64,000 bases of DNA, from assembly GCA_013400115.1 (NCBI GenBank), contig VXBP01008680.1:248001-312000 (forward strand), read 5' to 3'. Below are positions 1-11,094 of the stretch, piece by piece. This DNA is from Rhinopomastus cyanomelas (Eukaryota; Chordata; Aves; Bucerotiformes; Rhinopomastidae). A program made the position numbers and the translations under genes. Below the pieces are notes generated by a model. That model was not told where the DNA came from, did not search any database, and saw only the letters and a list, made by a program, of their open reading frames with translations. Numbering within the stretch: the stretch's first letter is position 1; each line of letters opens with the position of its first letter.

Positions 1-423
1 GTATGTACCATTGTCGTGTCTGCTGCAGGTAGCACCTTTTGACTCCACTTACTTATATTAAAATAATCTTACACAGTATTTAAAGTTCTTCAGTCAAAAC
101 GAAAGAACAAAACTTACGTTTTCTTCTGGACTGTTTATGTCATTTCCTTTCAGTCTTGTACATAGAACATGTGGAAATTATAGCCTGTGTTGAGAAAAGG
201 ACTTTCCTTGTGGTCTCCTGCAGTGTTTGGCCAGTGCCAGAAAAGCCTGTGGTTGAGAGTAGGCATGAGGTTAGGTCTGTTGTAGCTGGTGTTCCAGGGA
301 GTTCTTTCTAACTCCACAGGTACTGATGGCTAATACTAAGTTGTGTAATAGGTGACATTAATTTTGAGTTGGAAGAGGTAGTGTATGTTTTAAGCACTTT
401 AATCTGTGTGTTTTTTGTTGCAG
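1..423 (+). other. TGFBRAP1 intron (partial)
   Basis: This is intronic sequence before the first visible exon. The window opens with GTATGT, which resembles a splice donor, so the preceding exon may end exactly at the window edge; this cannot be proved here. I recognise no repeat. Confidence 0.6.
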
Positions 424-567
424 TTATGGGTGAAAATAGTTGATGGAGACATTCAAGATTCTACACGGTCAGATCTCTACGAATATATAGTAGACTTCCT
501 TACGTTCTGCTCGGACCAGGATCTAGTGTGGAAATACTCTGAATGGGTTTTACAAAAAGATGAAGAG
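424..567 (+). CDS. TGFBRAP1: TGFBRAP1 coding exon (first in window)
   Basis: This exon has 48 codons, phase 0 at both ends. It starts after a T-rich tract and CAG (421-423) and reads LWVKIVDGDI..., ending WVLQKDEE. The donor, GAG|GTTTGT, is weaker than the others in this gene. The open frame runs on into the intron as far as 661-663. The exon belongs to the helical repeat region of the protein. Confidence 0.92.
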
Positions 568-3500
568 GTTTGTTGTTGGTCTAGTTCTCACAGACTGTCA
601 AACTATTTCACTGTGGTGGTGGCTGCGTATTTGTTAACTGTGTTCCTTCCTTCTCAAGGCTAATTGGACCATCCTTTGTAGAATGTTTTCAAGCCAGATA
701 AATTGTTAATTAAAGAAGAAAATATCCAGGTGCCTCTATTCTTCTAAAACCCCTGATAAGAAGCTCTAGTGATAACGGCCTTTTTTTTTATTCTGAAAAC
801 AAAGCTGAGGTCATTCAGTACAATAAGAGATAGATCCTGTGTTCTGGTTCTTTTTGTGCTAAGCAAGTTAATTTGCAGATCTAAAGAAATGTAGAAAATG
901 GAAAATCACCTAACAGGTTAACTGTTGCTCCTGTTTCTTGTTTAAAAGGATTCCAGAGATGGCAATATTTTGTGTAAATTGAGATGTGGAATAAATAGCC
1001 TTCATTAAAAACAAAACCTCCCTCCAATGAGAGTTAACCCACCAAAATGAGAAAAAATAATGTTGTAACGTTCATTAGTGCACTCTGCTGTTAAATGGGA
1101 TGCTTTGTCACATAGCTTGTGCTGTTGGAACTTGCCACTGCTTAATTTGTATTCATTAAAAGCTGATTATTTGTGATGACAGATTTCAAAGCTTTTGTTT
1201 TGGCCATTATAGAAGTCTCTTAAATGTGATGGTACATGCAGCAGTAAGGCTGCGAACGCCCTGGTCTCTAACTTAAGCTTGCTGCTGCAAATGGCTGAAG
1301 TCTCTTGTTCTGCTGTTATGCAGATCTGGTCAGCAGCTCTCGTGACTAGTAGGGGTTGTGTCCAAACACAAGGTTTATGGACTGGGCATTATACAGATTA
1401 TTGATTAGGGTGATGGAAACAGGATTGAATTGAGATCGTGGTTAAGCACAGAATATTGTCATCTTGTGGTATTGAACAGAGTTTTGTGCTGTGTATCTTC
1501 CTGAATAACGTACTAAATAATTCAATAGTGCTATTAAATAAGTATTTCAAATACAAAGGGAATACAGTGATTGTCATTAAGATTCTAAATGCAATTAACT
1601 CTTTCTAGGTTGGCATACAGATTTTTACTAAAAGGTCTTTGGAAGAACAGGAGAAAAACAACTTTAATCCAGACGATATCATCAGTTGCCTTAACAAATA
1701 CCCTAAAGCACGTGTTAAATATCTGGAACATGTAGTATTGGAAAGAAAAATAGAGGTGAGTCCTACAAGAATGCTAAAACTACTTGTAGAATTGAGTAGA
1801 ATTCAGGATGCAGGCAGTAATGAACAACTCCACAAAGCCAGAGTCTCGAAGAAGTGAGTGTCGTTTGAAGGCTTTCAGATGTGCTCAGAGTGGGGGGGAG
1901 TGGTTTTACTGTTAAAGTAGATGGTGAGGAGTCATGATGACAAGATGCCTGCTAACTTCCCCTCAGAAGTGCAGAGGGTTTTTCATCTTAATATTGCATG
2001 CTTCTCTGTTTTATGATGAGGCTCAAACCTCTAGCTGTTAAGATCATAGGAAAGTGGTTGAGCAGCTGCTAATCATCGCACCGTGGCAGCAGTGTACTAA
2101 AATTACTAGTTCAGTGTGTTTACAAGCAGGTGTGTTTTACTCTGTACTAGTGGAAAAAGATGAGCAAAGAACAAACATGGAAAGAATTTGCCAGAACTGA
2201 TGACCAGTTGATTAAGTCACATTCTTCAGATACCCATTGCTAGATCAATGGTCTCCCTCTGCCACACTGTGTGACACCATGACAGATGAATGTTCTAGGT
2301 TCTGATGCCATTACTATTTTCAAGCAAAGTGTGTGAGTTGAAAGTAATGCCTTGTAGGGTATTTGTAAAAAAAACCCCAAACTTATAATTAAACCTGCCT
2401 GCACTAAAGGCTTGATTATAGATTTATTTACTTTATAGAAAGAACCTGGTTATGGTGAGTGCTTTAGTGGGAATGTTTCAAATAGTCAAGTCGTCAGCTT
2501 GTTTTGTGGAGTTTTGGGTAGTGGATAACACAAGAAACACAGTGCCATCAGAGTGCTTGTCTGCCTTTTGGCAGCTTTCTCAAATTCTACTGCAGAATTA
2601 GAAAAGGTGCAAAACCGTACCTGAATGTGAGGAGGAACAAATTGGTTCAAAATTACTTAGTTTACAAGGGAAACAAAAGGACAAGACACAGGGGAGTTCA
2701 GACTTGTACGACAAGGAGAAAGATCTGCTTCACTGCATTGTCTTTCATTAGGTAAATAATTTTTGCACAAGAAAAGCTGTTTGTAGAGCTGTTTCTTTAA
2801 GGTGAAGAGGAGCTTAGGAATAAAGTGTGTGTCTGCATTTTGGACCTACCAGTGTAGATTAAGTAAAGAATGCCATACTGTAGGTGCAGCGTGTTTTGTG
2901 AAGCTGGTCTGAATAAGTAGACTATCTGCATGAACAAAAGACTTTCTGGTCAATTTGAATTAAATAATTTAATTAGAACCTATTTAATGTAATTATGTAA
3001 ATATCCATTCACTGTTGTTGGTGAGAAGAGGAGCTGCCTTTTTATAAACTGGGCTAACACTGCTTTGTTTTTTTTTATCTGTAGAAAGAAAAGTACCACA
3101 CACATCTAGCTGTCTTGTACTTGGAGGCAATCCTTCAGCTAAAATCTGTGACCACAGATAATTGTACAGAAACAAATGAACTGCTGTTAAAACTACGCAG
3201 TCTTCTTCAAAAATCTGATCTTTATAGAATTCACTTTATTTTGGGTAAGATGCCTGTTGTCTGTTATGAATGTTACTTGTCAGTTCCAGGAGGAAACCCA
3301 GTGAAGTCCTCATATGGGTAGAGACCGAAAAGAACTGGTGTTTCTAGGTGGTTTCTGGTTAAGTCCTGCCCTCTCTGTTTCTGACATACACAAGATAATT
3401 TCGAAAGCATATGTCAGTGTGTTGTCTGTGATCTCCTATAGCTTGTGAGATGCAGTGCTGTGTTTGCCACTGCATCGAAGACAGAACACCGTAACTAGCT

Positions 3501-6500
3501 AGAAAAAGGATCTTCATGAGTGATCTTGTAATTGATAGTTTCTTTTCAGTGATGAGCAAGAAACTTGTGACACCCTTCTGCAAATGGAAGACATGTGAGT
3601 TTATTTGCTAGGTAGTCTGTTTCTTAGTGAACCAGAGTGAAGCTTTGAGGTGTCTGATACCACAGGCCTGTTTGTAAACAGTGTCCATCCCAAAAGCTGG
3701 GGTTGAAGTTCAAGAAAATAGGAGCATCTTTGTGTGAAAAGGACAACAGCTGTTGGTGTAGGGCAAGCATCTGTTGAGCTTCCTTAGTAGTAAAGGCTGA
3801 GGGAGGTGGGTCTCTTTAGCTTGGATGAGACTGAGGGGTGACCTCATTAATGTTTATCAATATGTGAAGGGTGGGTGTCAGGAGGATGGAGCCAGGCTCT
3901 TCTCAGTGTCATCTAGTGATAGGACGAGGGGCAATGGGTGTGAGCTGGAGCGTAGGAGGTTCCACATCAATATGAGAAGGAACTTCTTCACAGTGAGGGT
4001 GACAGAGCACTGGAACAGACTTCCAAGGGGGGTTGTGGAATCTACTTCTCTGGAGATGTTTAAAACCCACCTGGATGTTTTCCTGTGTGACTTGGTCTAG
4101 GTGATCCTGCTGTGACAGGGGGATTGGACTAGATGATCTTTCGAGGTCCCTTCCAATCCCTGAGTTCTGGGATTCTGTGAGCTGCATTTTCCCCTTGGCT
4201 TCTAATGGCTTAGAATTATAATTAGCTTATAATGGCTGATTTTTAGTGTGTTCAGTTGTGTTGAAAGATGTGAAATGTTTTTGTGAAATTCAATGGAAAA
4301 ATCCAGTTGAAATGAAAATAAAAGTAGCTGAGTAGCAACTACAATAATTTACCACTGCTTAACGTTCCTTTGCCTTTCCAGTCAGCAAAGTATTATAAGA
4401 AATGATGTAAAAGTATAACTCAGTCAGTGAAACTCTTTTTCTTTAAAAGCCTTTAAATTTTAAGCAAAATTTTAAGAGCAGAAGTTACAAGACAAATCAT
4501 TATCTTGAGATCCATGTTCTCTACAGTACAGAGTTTCTTGCATGATGATTCTTCTGTTACATGAAGGTGAGATCAGTGAGATCACAATGCTGGTGTGATC
4601 CTTGATGACCAAAATATGCTGGGGAGAAAACATTGTTTTTCTCTACCTTTTACAGAAGCCTTTGCCAAATCTTTCTCACTGTTACAGTGTATAAATGGTT
4701 TTCTACTTGCGTCTTGAAACTCCAGATGAACCTGAGATTCCCTCTGCCCATCACTGACACCTTAAACTGTCAGACTGGGTTAAGGGCTTCACAGAATCAC
4801 TGAACATTAGGGATTGGAAGCGACCTCCAAGGATCATCCAGTCCAATCCCCCGCCACAACAAGATCACCCAGATCATGTCCAGATGGGTTTTAAACATCT
4901 CCAGAGAAGGAGACTACACAAACCCCCTGTGCAGCCCCCTTCAGCACCCCGTCACCCTCACTGGGAAGAAGTTACAGAATCACAGTGAGGTTTGGAAGCG
5001 ACCTCGAAGGATCATCCAGTTCCAACTCCCCTGCCATGGGCAGGGACACCCCACCCTAGACCAGGCTGGCCAGAGCCTCGTCCAGCCTGGCCTTAAACAC
5101 CTCCAAAGATGGGGCCCCAACCACCTCCCTGGGCAACCCATTCCAGGCTCTCACCACTCTCACGGTGAAGAACTTCCTCCTCACATCCAGTCTGAATCTA
5201 CTGATCTCCAGCTTTGCTCCATTCCCCCTAGTCCTGTCACTGCCTGACATCCTAAAAAGCCACTCCCCAGCCTTTTTGTAGGCCCCTCTCAGATACTGCA
5301 AGGCCACAATAAGGTCACCTGGGAACCTTCTCTTTTCCAGACTGAACAGCCCCAACTCTCTCAGTCTATCCTCATAGGCTTGTGGTGTTCTTTTCTTAAA
5401 GATAAGTGCTCATTTATATCTTTTATGAACTTTATTCGGTAGATTTTTTTAATACTGTTGGGAGAAGCAGAGGTTGAAAATACTGTGTCTTCGTCTTTAC
5501 AGTTCACTGATAATCCATGGTGTCAGTATGTACAGAAGCATGCAGTTGGACATGCTAGAGCTGAGAAGACATCAGTGACTTGGCTTTTCTCACCTGTTCA
5601 GTCATGTATTTTTTCCTTGTCTTATGCTGCTCTTTTGTTAGAGCTGCGTTTCCACACATCTGGGCACTCTCAAACTTGGAGATACCTGTTCTCTTTAGAG
5701 CTGCCAGCATCCCCACAGCAATAGCAGGAGTTGGCTTCTGTGGGCTTGTTGTTTGCTTTGACTTTGGGAGAGGGAGTATTCTTCTCGACTGACCAGACAC
5801 TGCCTTGTTTTTTGTTTTAACAGACAAAATCCAGGGCACAGATCTTCATATGGAAAGTGCAATTCTCTACGGAAAACTAGAAGAACATGAGAAGGCTTTG
5901 CATATTCTTGTCCATGAGTTGAAGGACTACCATGCTGCTGAAGTGTACTGTGTGTGGAACTCTGAGAACAGAGACTCACACTATAGACAGAGGCTTTTCC
6001 ACATGCTGCTGTCCGTGTATCTGAATCCGGGCGCTTCGGATTGTGCGCTCGTCGTGGCTGCTGTAGATCTCTTGAATAAACACGCCGCTGAATTTGATGC
6101 GGCTCTAGTTTTGCAGGTGGTGCCTGACAACTGGTCAGTGCAGCTCCTCTCCCCGTTCCTGGCTGGAGCAGTGAGGCACAGCATTCATACAAAAAGAATG
6201 ACACAGACTGCACTTGGGTTAGCACGAGCTGAAAACTTAATCTACAAATACGAGAAGGTAAGTTACGGGAATTGATAGTTCTCCTCTTTAAATAGAGCCA
6301 CTTTTGAGCTTAACAATGAAGTCCTTTGGTGTACAGTAATCAGATGAAGCTCAGGGAATTAGGACAGAGTTGTCCCTGTTAGCTTTGCTTGCTGCATTTG
6401 TTAGTTTTTTGCCATGACTGCTAGATTCAAATTTAATTTTATGCTTCCTCTGTAAAGGAGAAAGGAAGGTGGGGGCCCTGAAGTAGGAACAACTTTGCTG

Positions 6501-7278
6501 AACTTCTGGGTTGAGTAACAGTGACTTTGGAATTCACAGATTAGCACATTTCTTGCAGAAGCTTTAATCAATGTGAGTTAGTGTTTTTTCCACCTGTGAG
6601 AATCTGCAGAGAGGTTTGCTCAGCACTTAGTATTGACTGAAGCTTGTTAGTAGCTTTTGTTGTTAATGGTGAATTTACTTGTGAAGCTTCCTTCTGTTCC
6701 CTAGCTAAAGCTGCAGTGCTTAAAGCTCCCAGCAGATTTTCTCAAATGTATTTTAGTTCTGACAACAGAACCTGTCTCAGTCAGTGCTCGGTTTGCTGTG
6801 AAGTGTCCTCCTGTGACCATGTTTAGGAAGCTGCATTGGCTTTTCACTTGCATTAAATGGGAGTGCTTTTCCTTCTTAAACAAAAGAAAGGATTAAATCC
6901 AGCAGTTAAGAAGCATGAATGTGTGAACAGGGAAACTGAAATCAAGTTCCAATAGTTCAAGCTGTCTTGTCCTACTATCTTTATCACAGACCAGGTTTGT
7001 CTGTTTGGTAGAGTTTAAATGAGATTCCTTGTCGTTTCCCTCACTTTCTTCCTAGGCTGATGTTTGGATTCTTTTCCCCCCTTCTTTAGGTTAAGCAAAA
7101 AGGACCCCCAATTCTTCTTTCAGACAAAAAGGTCTGCCAGGTGTGCCAAAATCCTTTCTCCGAGCCTGTATTTGTGAGGTACCCCAACGGGGGTACGGTC
7201 CACACGCACTGTGCTGCCAGCAGACAGCTGAATTCAAATGTGACTCATCACTCTCCCAGCGCCAGCAGTAAGACTTGA
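424..7278 (+). CDS. TGFBRAP1: TGFBRAP1, C-terminal part (five spliced exons), CORVET tethering subunit
   Basis: TGFBRAP1 (the animal Vps3 counterpart) is a subunit of the CORVET complex. CORVET tethers early endosomes with Rab5, and the protein was first described as binding TGF-beta receptors and SMAD4. The spliced CDS joins 424-567, 1609-1755, 3085-3244, 5824-6257 and 7090-7278, giving 357 codons plus stop. Phases agree at every junction and all introns are GT-AG. The translation follows the human protein closely from memory, for example SENLIYKY-type and YPNGG..HTHC segments. The human protein is about 860 aa, so roughly the last 40% is here and the N-terminal CNH domain lies before the window. 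The visible part is helical clathrin-repeat/VPS39-type sequence ending in a small CxxC...HxHC zinc-binding module. The gene runs tail to tail with MRPS9, as in human. Identity is very likely; exon ends are read by eye. Confidence 0.95.
568..1608 (+). other. TGFBRAP1 intron
   Basis: This is an AT-rich intron of 1041 bases. I see no repeat, RNA gene or second exon. Confidence 0.8.
1609..1755 (+). CDS. TGFBRAP1: TGFBRAP1 coding exon
   Basis: This exon has 49 codons, phase 0 to 0, starting after TTTCTAG and ending at GAG|GTGAGT. The peptide contains FTKRSLEEQE and NKYPKARVKYLEHVVLERK, which align with the conserved helical repeat segment of TGFBRAP1. Confidence 0.95.
1756..3084 (+). other. TGFBRAP1 intron
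   Basis: This intron of 1329 bases holds no recognisable repeat. A T/A-rich polypyrimidine tract precedes the acceptor. Confidence 0.8.
3085..3244 (+). CDS. TGFBRAP1: TGFBRAP1 coding exon
   Basis: This exon has 53 codons plus one base (phase 1 donor, G|GTAAGA). It follows a strong polypyrimidine tract and TGTAG. The peptide contains YHTHLAVLYLEAIL and LLQKSDLYRIHFIL. The split codon becomes Asp with the next exon. Confidence 0.95.
3795..4180 (+). mobile_element. CR1 LINE 3' fragment
   Basis: Sense-orientation CR1 3' end. It begins near the GGCTGAGGGAG segment and includes the GATGATCTTTCGAGGTCCC motif. It ends in the tail repeat GATTCTGTGA. It is 5'-truncated and lies inside a TGFBRAP1 intron. 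A 91-codon frame through it is residual CR1 ORF2. Confidence 0.93.
4790..4973 (-). mobile_element. CR1 LINE 3' fragment
   Basis: Antisense CR1. It begins with the reversed tail (CACAGAATCA), followed by GGATTGGAAGCGACCTC and GATCATCCAGTCCAATCCCC, and breaks off after GGGAAGAAGTT, where a second CR1 of another subfamily begins. Confidence 0.92.
4974..5382 (-). mobile_element. CR1 LINE 3' fragment, second subfamily
   Basis: Antisense CR1 abutting the previous copy. It carries a different diagnostic 3' end (TTCCAACTCCCCTGCCATGG) and extends through the C-terminal coding part of ORF2 to CTCTCTCAGTCTATCCTCA. A 99-codon frame on the - strand (5355-5056) is the remnant of the ORF2 C-terminus. Confidence 0.92.
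5824..6257 (+). CDS. TGFBRAP1: TGFBRAP1 large coding exon
   Basis: This exon has 434 bases: it completes a split Asp codon and then adds 144 codons. The acceptor is TTTTAACAG and the donor AAG|GTAAGT. It contains the most conserved part of the window's TGFBRAP1: ESAILYGKLEEHEKALHILV, YRQRLFHMLLSVYL, VAAVDLLNKHA and ARAENLIYKYEK. These are alpha-solenoid helices expected to contact the other CORVET subunits. Confidence 0.97.
6258..7089 (+). other. TGFBRAP1 last intron
   Basis: This intron of 832 bases has a GTAAGT donor and a TTCTTTAG acceptor. I see nothing else in it. Confidence 0.8.
7090..7278 (+). CDS. TGFBRAP1: TGFBRAP1 terminal coding exon with zinc-finger-like module
   Basis: This exon has 62 codons and a TGA stop at 7276-7278. 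The acceptor is TTCTTTAG at 7082-7089. It encodes CQVCQNPFSEPVFVRYPNGG followed by HTHC, a CxxC...HxHC zinc-ligand pattern typical of the VPS39/TGFBRAP1 C-terminal domain. A serine-rich tail ends in SKT. Confidence 0.96.
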   Translation, partial: VKQKGPPILLSDKKVCQVCQNPFSEPVFVRYPNGGTVHTHCAASRQLNSNVTHHSPSASSKT

Positions 7279-7850
7279 AAGACGTTCCGGTCCCACGGTT
7301 TCCCGTGACTTACACCCCTGTGAAAGTGGGCTGGAAAGAAGGACAAAGTGCAGCTACTTTAGGTATAAATCAAGATGAACAGGTAGTCCTTGGGTTAATG
7401 GGAAGACTTCCAGTAAATGCAAAATACCGCCACTTATCTTTTTGATTTCTAATGAATGTAGATAGAAAATTCACTACCAGAAATGGAGAGGTGCAAATAC
7501 AGACTCTTCTGTGTATAGTAACAAACAGCTAAAGACAGCAAGCCTCTTCTTCACAGAGAGGATGAATGTTACAGAGACAAGGCAGTTAATTTAAGAAATG
7601 TCACTTTGCACTGAACGTGGTGTCGATGAATTTGTAGAGGTGGAGATGGCATCTGTTGGAATTGGCATTCTTGGAGTGTTACATGACTGGCATCATGCAG
7701 CTTACTATCCAGACAAAATGTGTGGTGTTATGATGTTTGCTGCAGCATGGCCTCTTTTGGGCTGGATTCTCTTCCCCAGGATCACATTATCAACTTGGAG
7801 ATTTGCTCTACAAATTGTTGGCTTTTGATGCACTTTTTAATACTTTCTGT

Positions 7851-7868
7851 CCTCCCTCCCTCCCTCTT
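7851..7868. repeat. Simple repeat (CCCT)n
   Basis: A short CCTCCCTCCCTCCCTC tract in the probable TGFBRAP1 3' UTR. Confidence 0.8.
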
Positions 7869-10800
7869 TTCTGCTATAAAGGATTTAACTGTGTAGGTTT
7901 CTGCTCTTGCAGTTACTGTAAGAAGGTGAGTGAAAACAGACAGTGTTAGTCAAACAGTTTTGCTTGGAAGAAAAGAAGAAATGAAGTCGGATTGTCTGGT
8001 CAGACTATAGTCACTTTTATATGGGGAAGAGACCTTAACTTTAATATTGATTTATTTATTAATATGCAAATATACTGTACATACAGTTGAATAAGTTGAT
8101 CTTCTATCATTCTAGAGTTTCTTTGGATGATAAAGATGTAGCTCAAGTGTAAGTGTACAGGTTATGTGCTAAATGTTTGCTGTAACATAAACGTGAGCAG
8201 ACAAACTCTGCAGGAAGAGGTTTGCCTGCTTGTGCAATCAAAACCACAGAGAGGAGGTGTAATTGGGAAGGCATCTACAGAGGTGCACTGCAGGGGTGCT
8301 GGGTTTGCTCTGTTCTGCAAAACATTCTGTAAACTAAGGATTTTGTATAACAGCAAAAATCACCGTTCAGCATTGCCCTTTAACCATTTTCAAGTAGTCC
8401 ATTTAAAGGAAGCAGCTTCCCACAGATGATGTTCAGAAATGATGACTTCTGATATGTCCAAGTCAAAGCATTTTCAGTTCTTCAAAGCTCTACTAAATAC
8501 CAGGGTTAGTGGCCAGCATGTGTTGATGTTCCAAATGAGAGTGGAGTCTTTTTCAGCAAAACGGGATGTATCTTCTAGATGTCTCCTATTGCAGACAGCT
8601 TGGTTTATGAAACAGACCATATGCAGGGGCAAATAAAAAATGCCAGTTTCTTTGTCGTTGAAGATAAGTCTTTGGATTTTTCTCTTCCCTGCATTTGACA
8701 TTACAAAAGTCCAGCTGTTCTGTAAAGAATTTGTAGCACTTTCTGCTAGGATGTGTAAGCCATGTTTAGTGAAAGGCACCTTCAGAAAGGCAAAGATGAG
8801 CATTTCAGCAACTCTGCTGGGAGTGAGTCTTCTGGGTTGCACTAATGTGAGCAGATTCGTCTGTATCTTGTGTTCCTGGCTTTCAGGTGTTGTGTGTGCA
8901 AGTGGCAGTGATGACATTGACAAAGTTGTAGTTCTCTGTCCTCAGGATACTTGCTGATGGAAAGGAAGTGATTTTTACAAAGGTCTGGTAAGCCTCTTGT
9001 GTACAGTAGCATGTAATGAATCAGAAATACTTCATTGTGCCGCAGGGAGCCACAGCGTGCTCTTTGGTTTTGTCCAGTAAGGAGGTGCCACCCTCTGTGA
9101 TTACAACTAGCCAGTAGGTAGCAAAGAACTTAGTCTTGTCAGCTGGTGTCACACTGGAGTAGAGACCGTGTCACTTCAAGACAAGAGAAGTTCTAATTGT
9201 TGAGGCATGCAAAGGCACGCCTGCACCAGCTTAAACAGCTCCACTACTAGATGGTATTGTTTCAGCTTTGTATGTTGGCTGACAGGGAGCAGCAGCAAGA
9301 ATTGTACGTGAAGGGCAGATCCAGCAACCAGAGTCAGAGGACAGCGTGTTCACAGTCAGTGTTTACCAAAACGGTGCGTAACGTGTAGCTTGGGGAGTGT
9401 AGCTCATCAGCCCCCCAGAAATGTGGACTGGAAAAATACCGACATTTGCTAGGCTCTTGCTTGTTTCTTTGTACAATTTTGTACAAGAACTCGTCTGGAT
9501 CAATTAATACAGAAGATCCCTGGTAACAAAAAGGGGGGAAAAACCCAGTACAAGTTTGAGGCAGAGCAAGAGCTCAGTAGGGAGGTGGCAGGTCATTTGG
9601 CAGCTGAGATAGCACTTAAGAGAATGAGATGACAGCCCACGTTGGAGTGGTGCCTGATGTTGTGTGGAGTACCAGGAAACTTAGGAAAGGTCTTAGGACA
9701 GCTGCAGCACCCCTTGGGTGAGAATTTCAAGTGGAAGAACCTGAGGTTCAAGCCTCCTTTTACTTTGGCATTGTCTGTCAGCTTGTTCTTGTTTGAGTCC
9801 TTGAAGGCCTGGTGCTGCTCTGCTGCTGTAGAAGGTTGCTCTGGTATGGCCACAGAAGCAAGGAGAGAATGAGTGGCTGCTTGTTCCAGCTGGATACGTG
9901 AAGGGGGCAAGCAGGAAAGGAGTATTTCTTTGACTGTCCTTGTTTGGGAATGACATGGACTCTGGGAGTTCAACCTCCATACACGTTTTTTTCTCTCCAG
10001 GTAGGGAAGGTGCTGTCATAGACCCAGTCTTGGAGAAAGGTGAATGATTCTGTCAGAATATTTCTTCTTTCTTTAGCTCTTGCAAAATTATTTGTGCTTG
10101 TAACTGTCACCTTCCCCCCCCCCGATGAGTTTTGTCCAGCTTCTTGTGTGTGAAAGCCAATGCAACAGTGCAGATCTATGCTTAAGGGGCAGTGTGTTTG
10201 TGATTAAGGAAGGAGACAGCAGAGGAGCTGAGTCTCACACAGAGTCTTTTGCAGATGCTGAGGCACGTAGACCCTAAGGACAGAAGTGTTGCATTGCAAC
10301 TCTGACTTGTTTTAGCCCTCCTGCATTATAGTTGCTGACAGATACCAAAACCACTTGTTAACCCCTTTTCTGCCCTTTCATGTCTTCCTCACATAAAAAT
10401 CACCTAAGATATGAATGCCATCACGCACAGTTTTCCTCCCTCTTAAGTCAAGAGATGAAAAATAGTAATGAAGAGAATTGCCCAGGCTCTGGCACGCTGC
10501 TTGAAGTACTCTTATGGCCGAGGAGAGAAGTTACGACACTGGTAACACTACAGGAACACTGATCACAGAGTCAGGGGCAAACAAGCATTTGAGGTTCATT
10601 ACACATTTACCACAGGTCCCTCTTCTTTGCACAGCCCATGCTGCTGTTTGAGCACAGAAGCATCATCCTGACTGGTGAGTCTTTGTAACTACTTCAGTTC
10701 TTTGCAGGGCTCCGAGCCGGAATGACATTAGGAAACATTTTCTTTTACACAGTTGTGTTTTTTGTTAACATCCTGCTGTTTGTGACAGGCAGCAACTAAT

Positions 10801-11088
10801 GCATTTTCATTGTGAGGTCTCCTCCTGTTGCTAATTAATTTTTTCTCTTGCTGTGCAACATTTTGGGGCTTATGCCGTGTGAACACTGATAAATTAACTG
10901 TGCTGCTACTTTTAAAGGGAAAATAAGTAGATGAAGTTCTGTTATGTCTGATGACAACATTGGAAGTTCCCCAACAGTAAATTTGTTCGGATGGAAATCT
11001 GTGCTGTTAGTGCTTTCTGATCGAATGGTCATGTTGAAGAACATTTACAGCAGTATGTGGAATGTACAAATGTATAAATACGATTTTT

Positions 11089-11094
11089 AATAAA
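11089..11094 (+). terminator. Candidate TGFBRAP1 poly(A) signal
   Basis: A canonical AATAAA sits at the end of an A/T-rich stretch and is followed by T-rich sequence (TTTTAATTATGTTTCTGT) suitable as a downstream element. An alternative AATAAA is at 8632. Confidence 0.5.

Larger units (their letters stand above)
3245..5823 (+). other. TGFBRAP1 intron holding CR1 copies in both orientations
   Basis: This intron of 2579 bases contains a + strand CR1 fragment at 3795-4180 and two adjoining - strand fragments at 4790-5382 (listed separately). The remainder is unremarkable. Confidence 0.85.
7279..11094 (+). other. TGFBRAP1: Probable TGFBRAP1 3' UTR
   Basis: About 3.8 kb follow the stop codon with no convincing reading frame and no CR1. 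An AATAAA lies at 11089-11094 and another at 8632-8637, so shorter and longer transcripts are possible. A CCCT repeat lies at about 7851-7868 and a C-run at about 10114-10123. Assigning the whole interval to the 3' UTR is inference and depends on which poly(A) signal is used. Confidence 0.55.

Noticed and set aside
3825..4187. Frames of about 90 codons on both strands.
   Set aside because: They lie in a CR1 fragment; the same peptides recur at 14677 and 26122.
7598..7828. A 76-codon + strand frame with two hydrophobic stretches, at first sight a membrane protein or a GPR45 remnant.
   Set aside because: It lies in the probable TGFBRAP1 3' UTR, has no match to GPR45 segments I know, lacks GPCR motifs such as DRF/DRY or NPxxY, and its length is within chance expectation.
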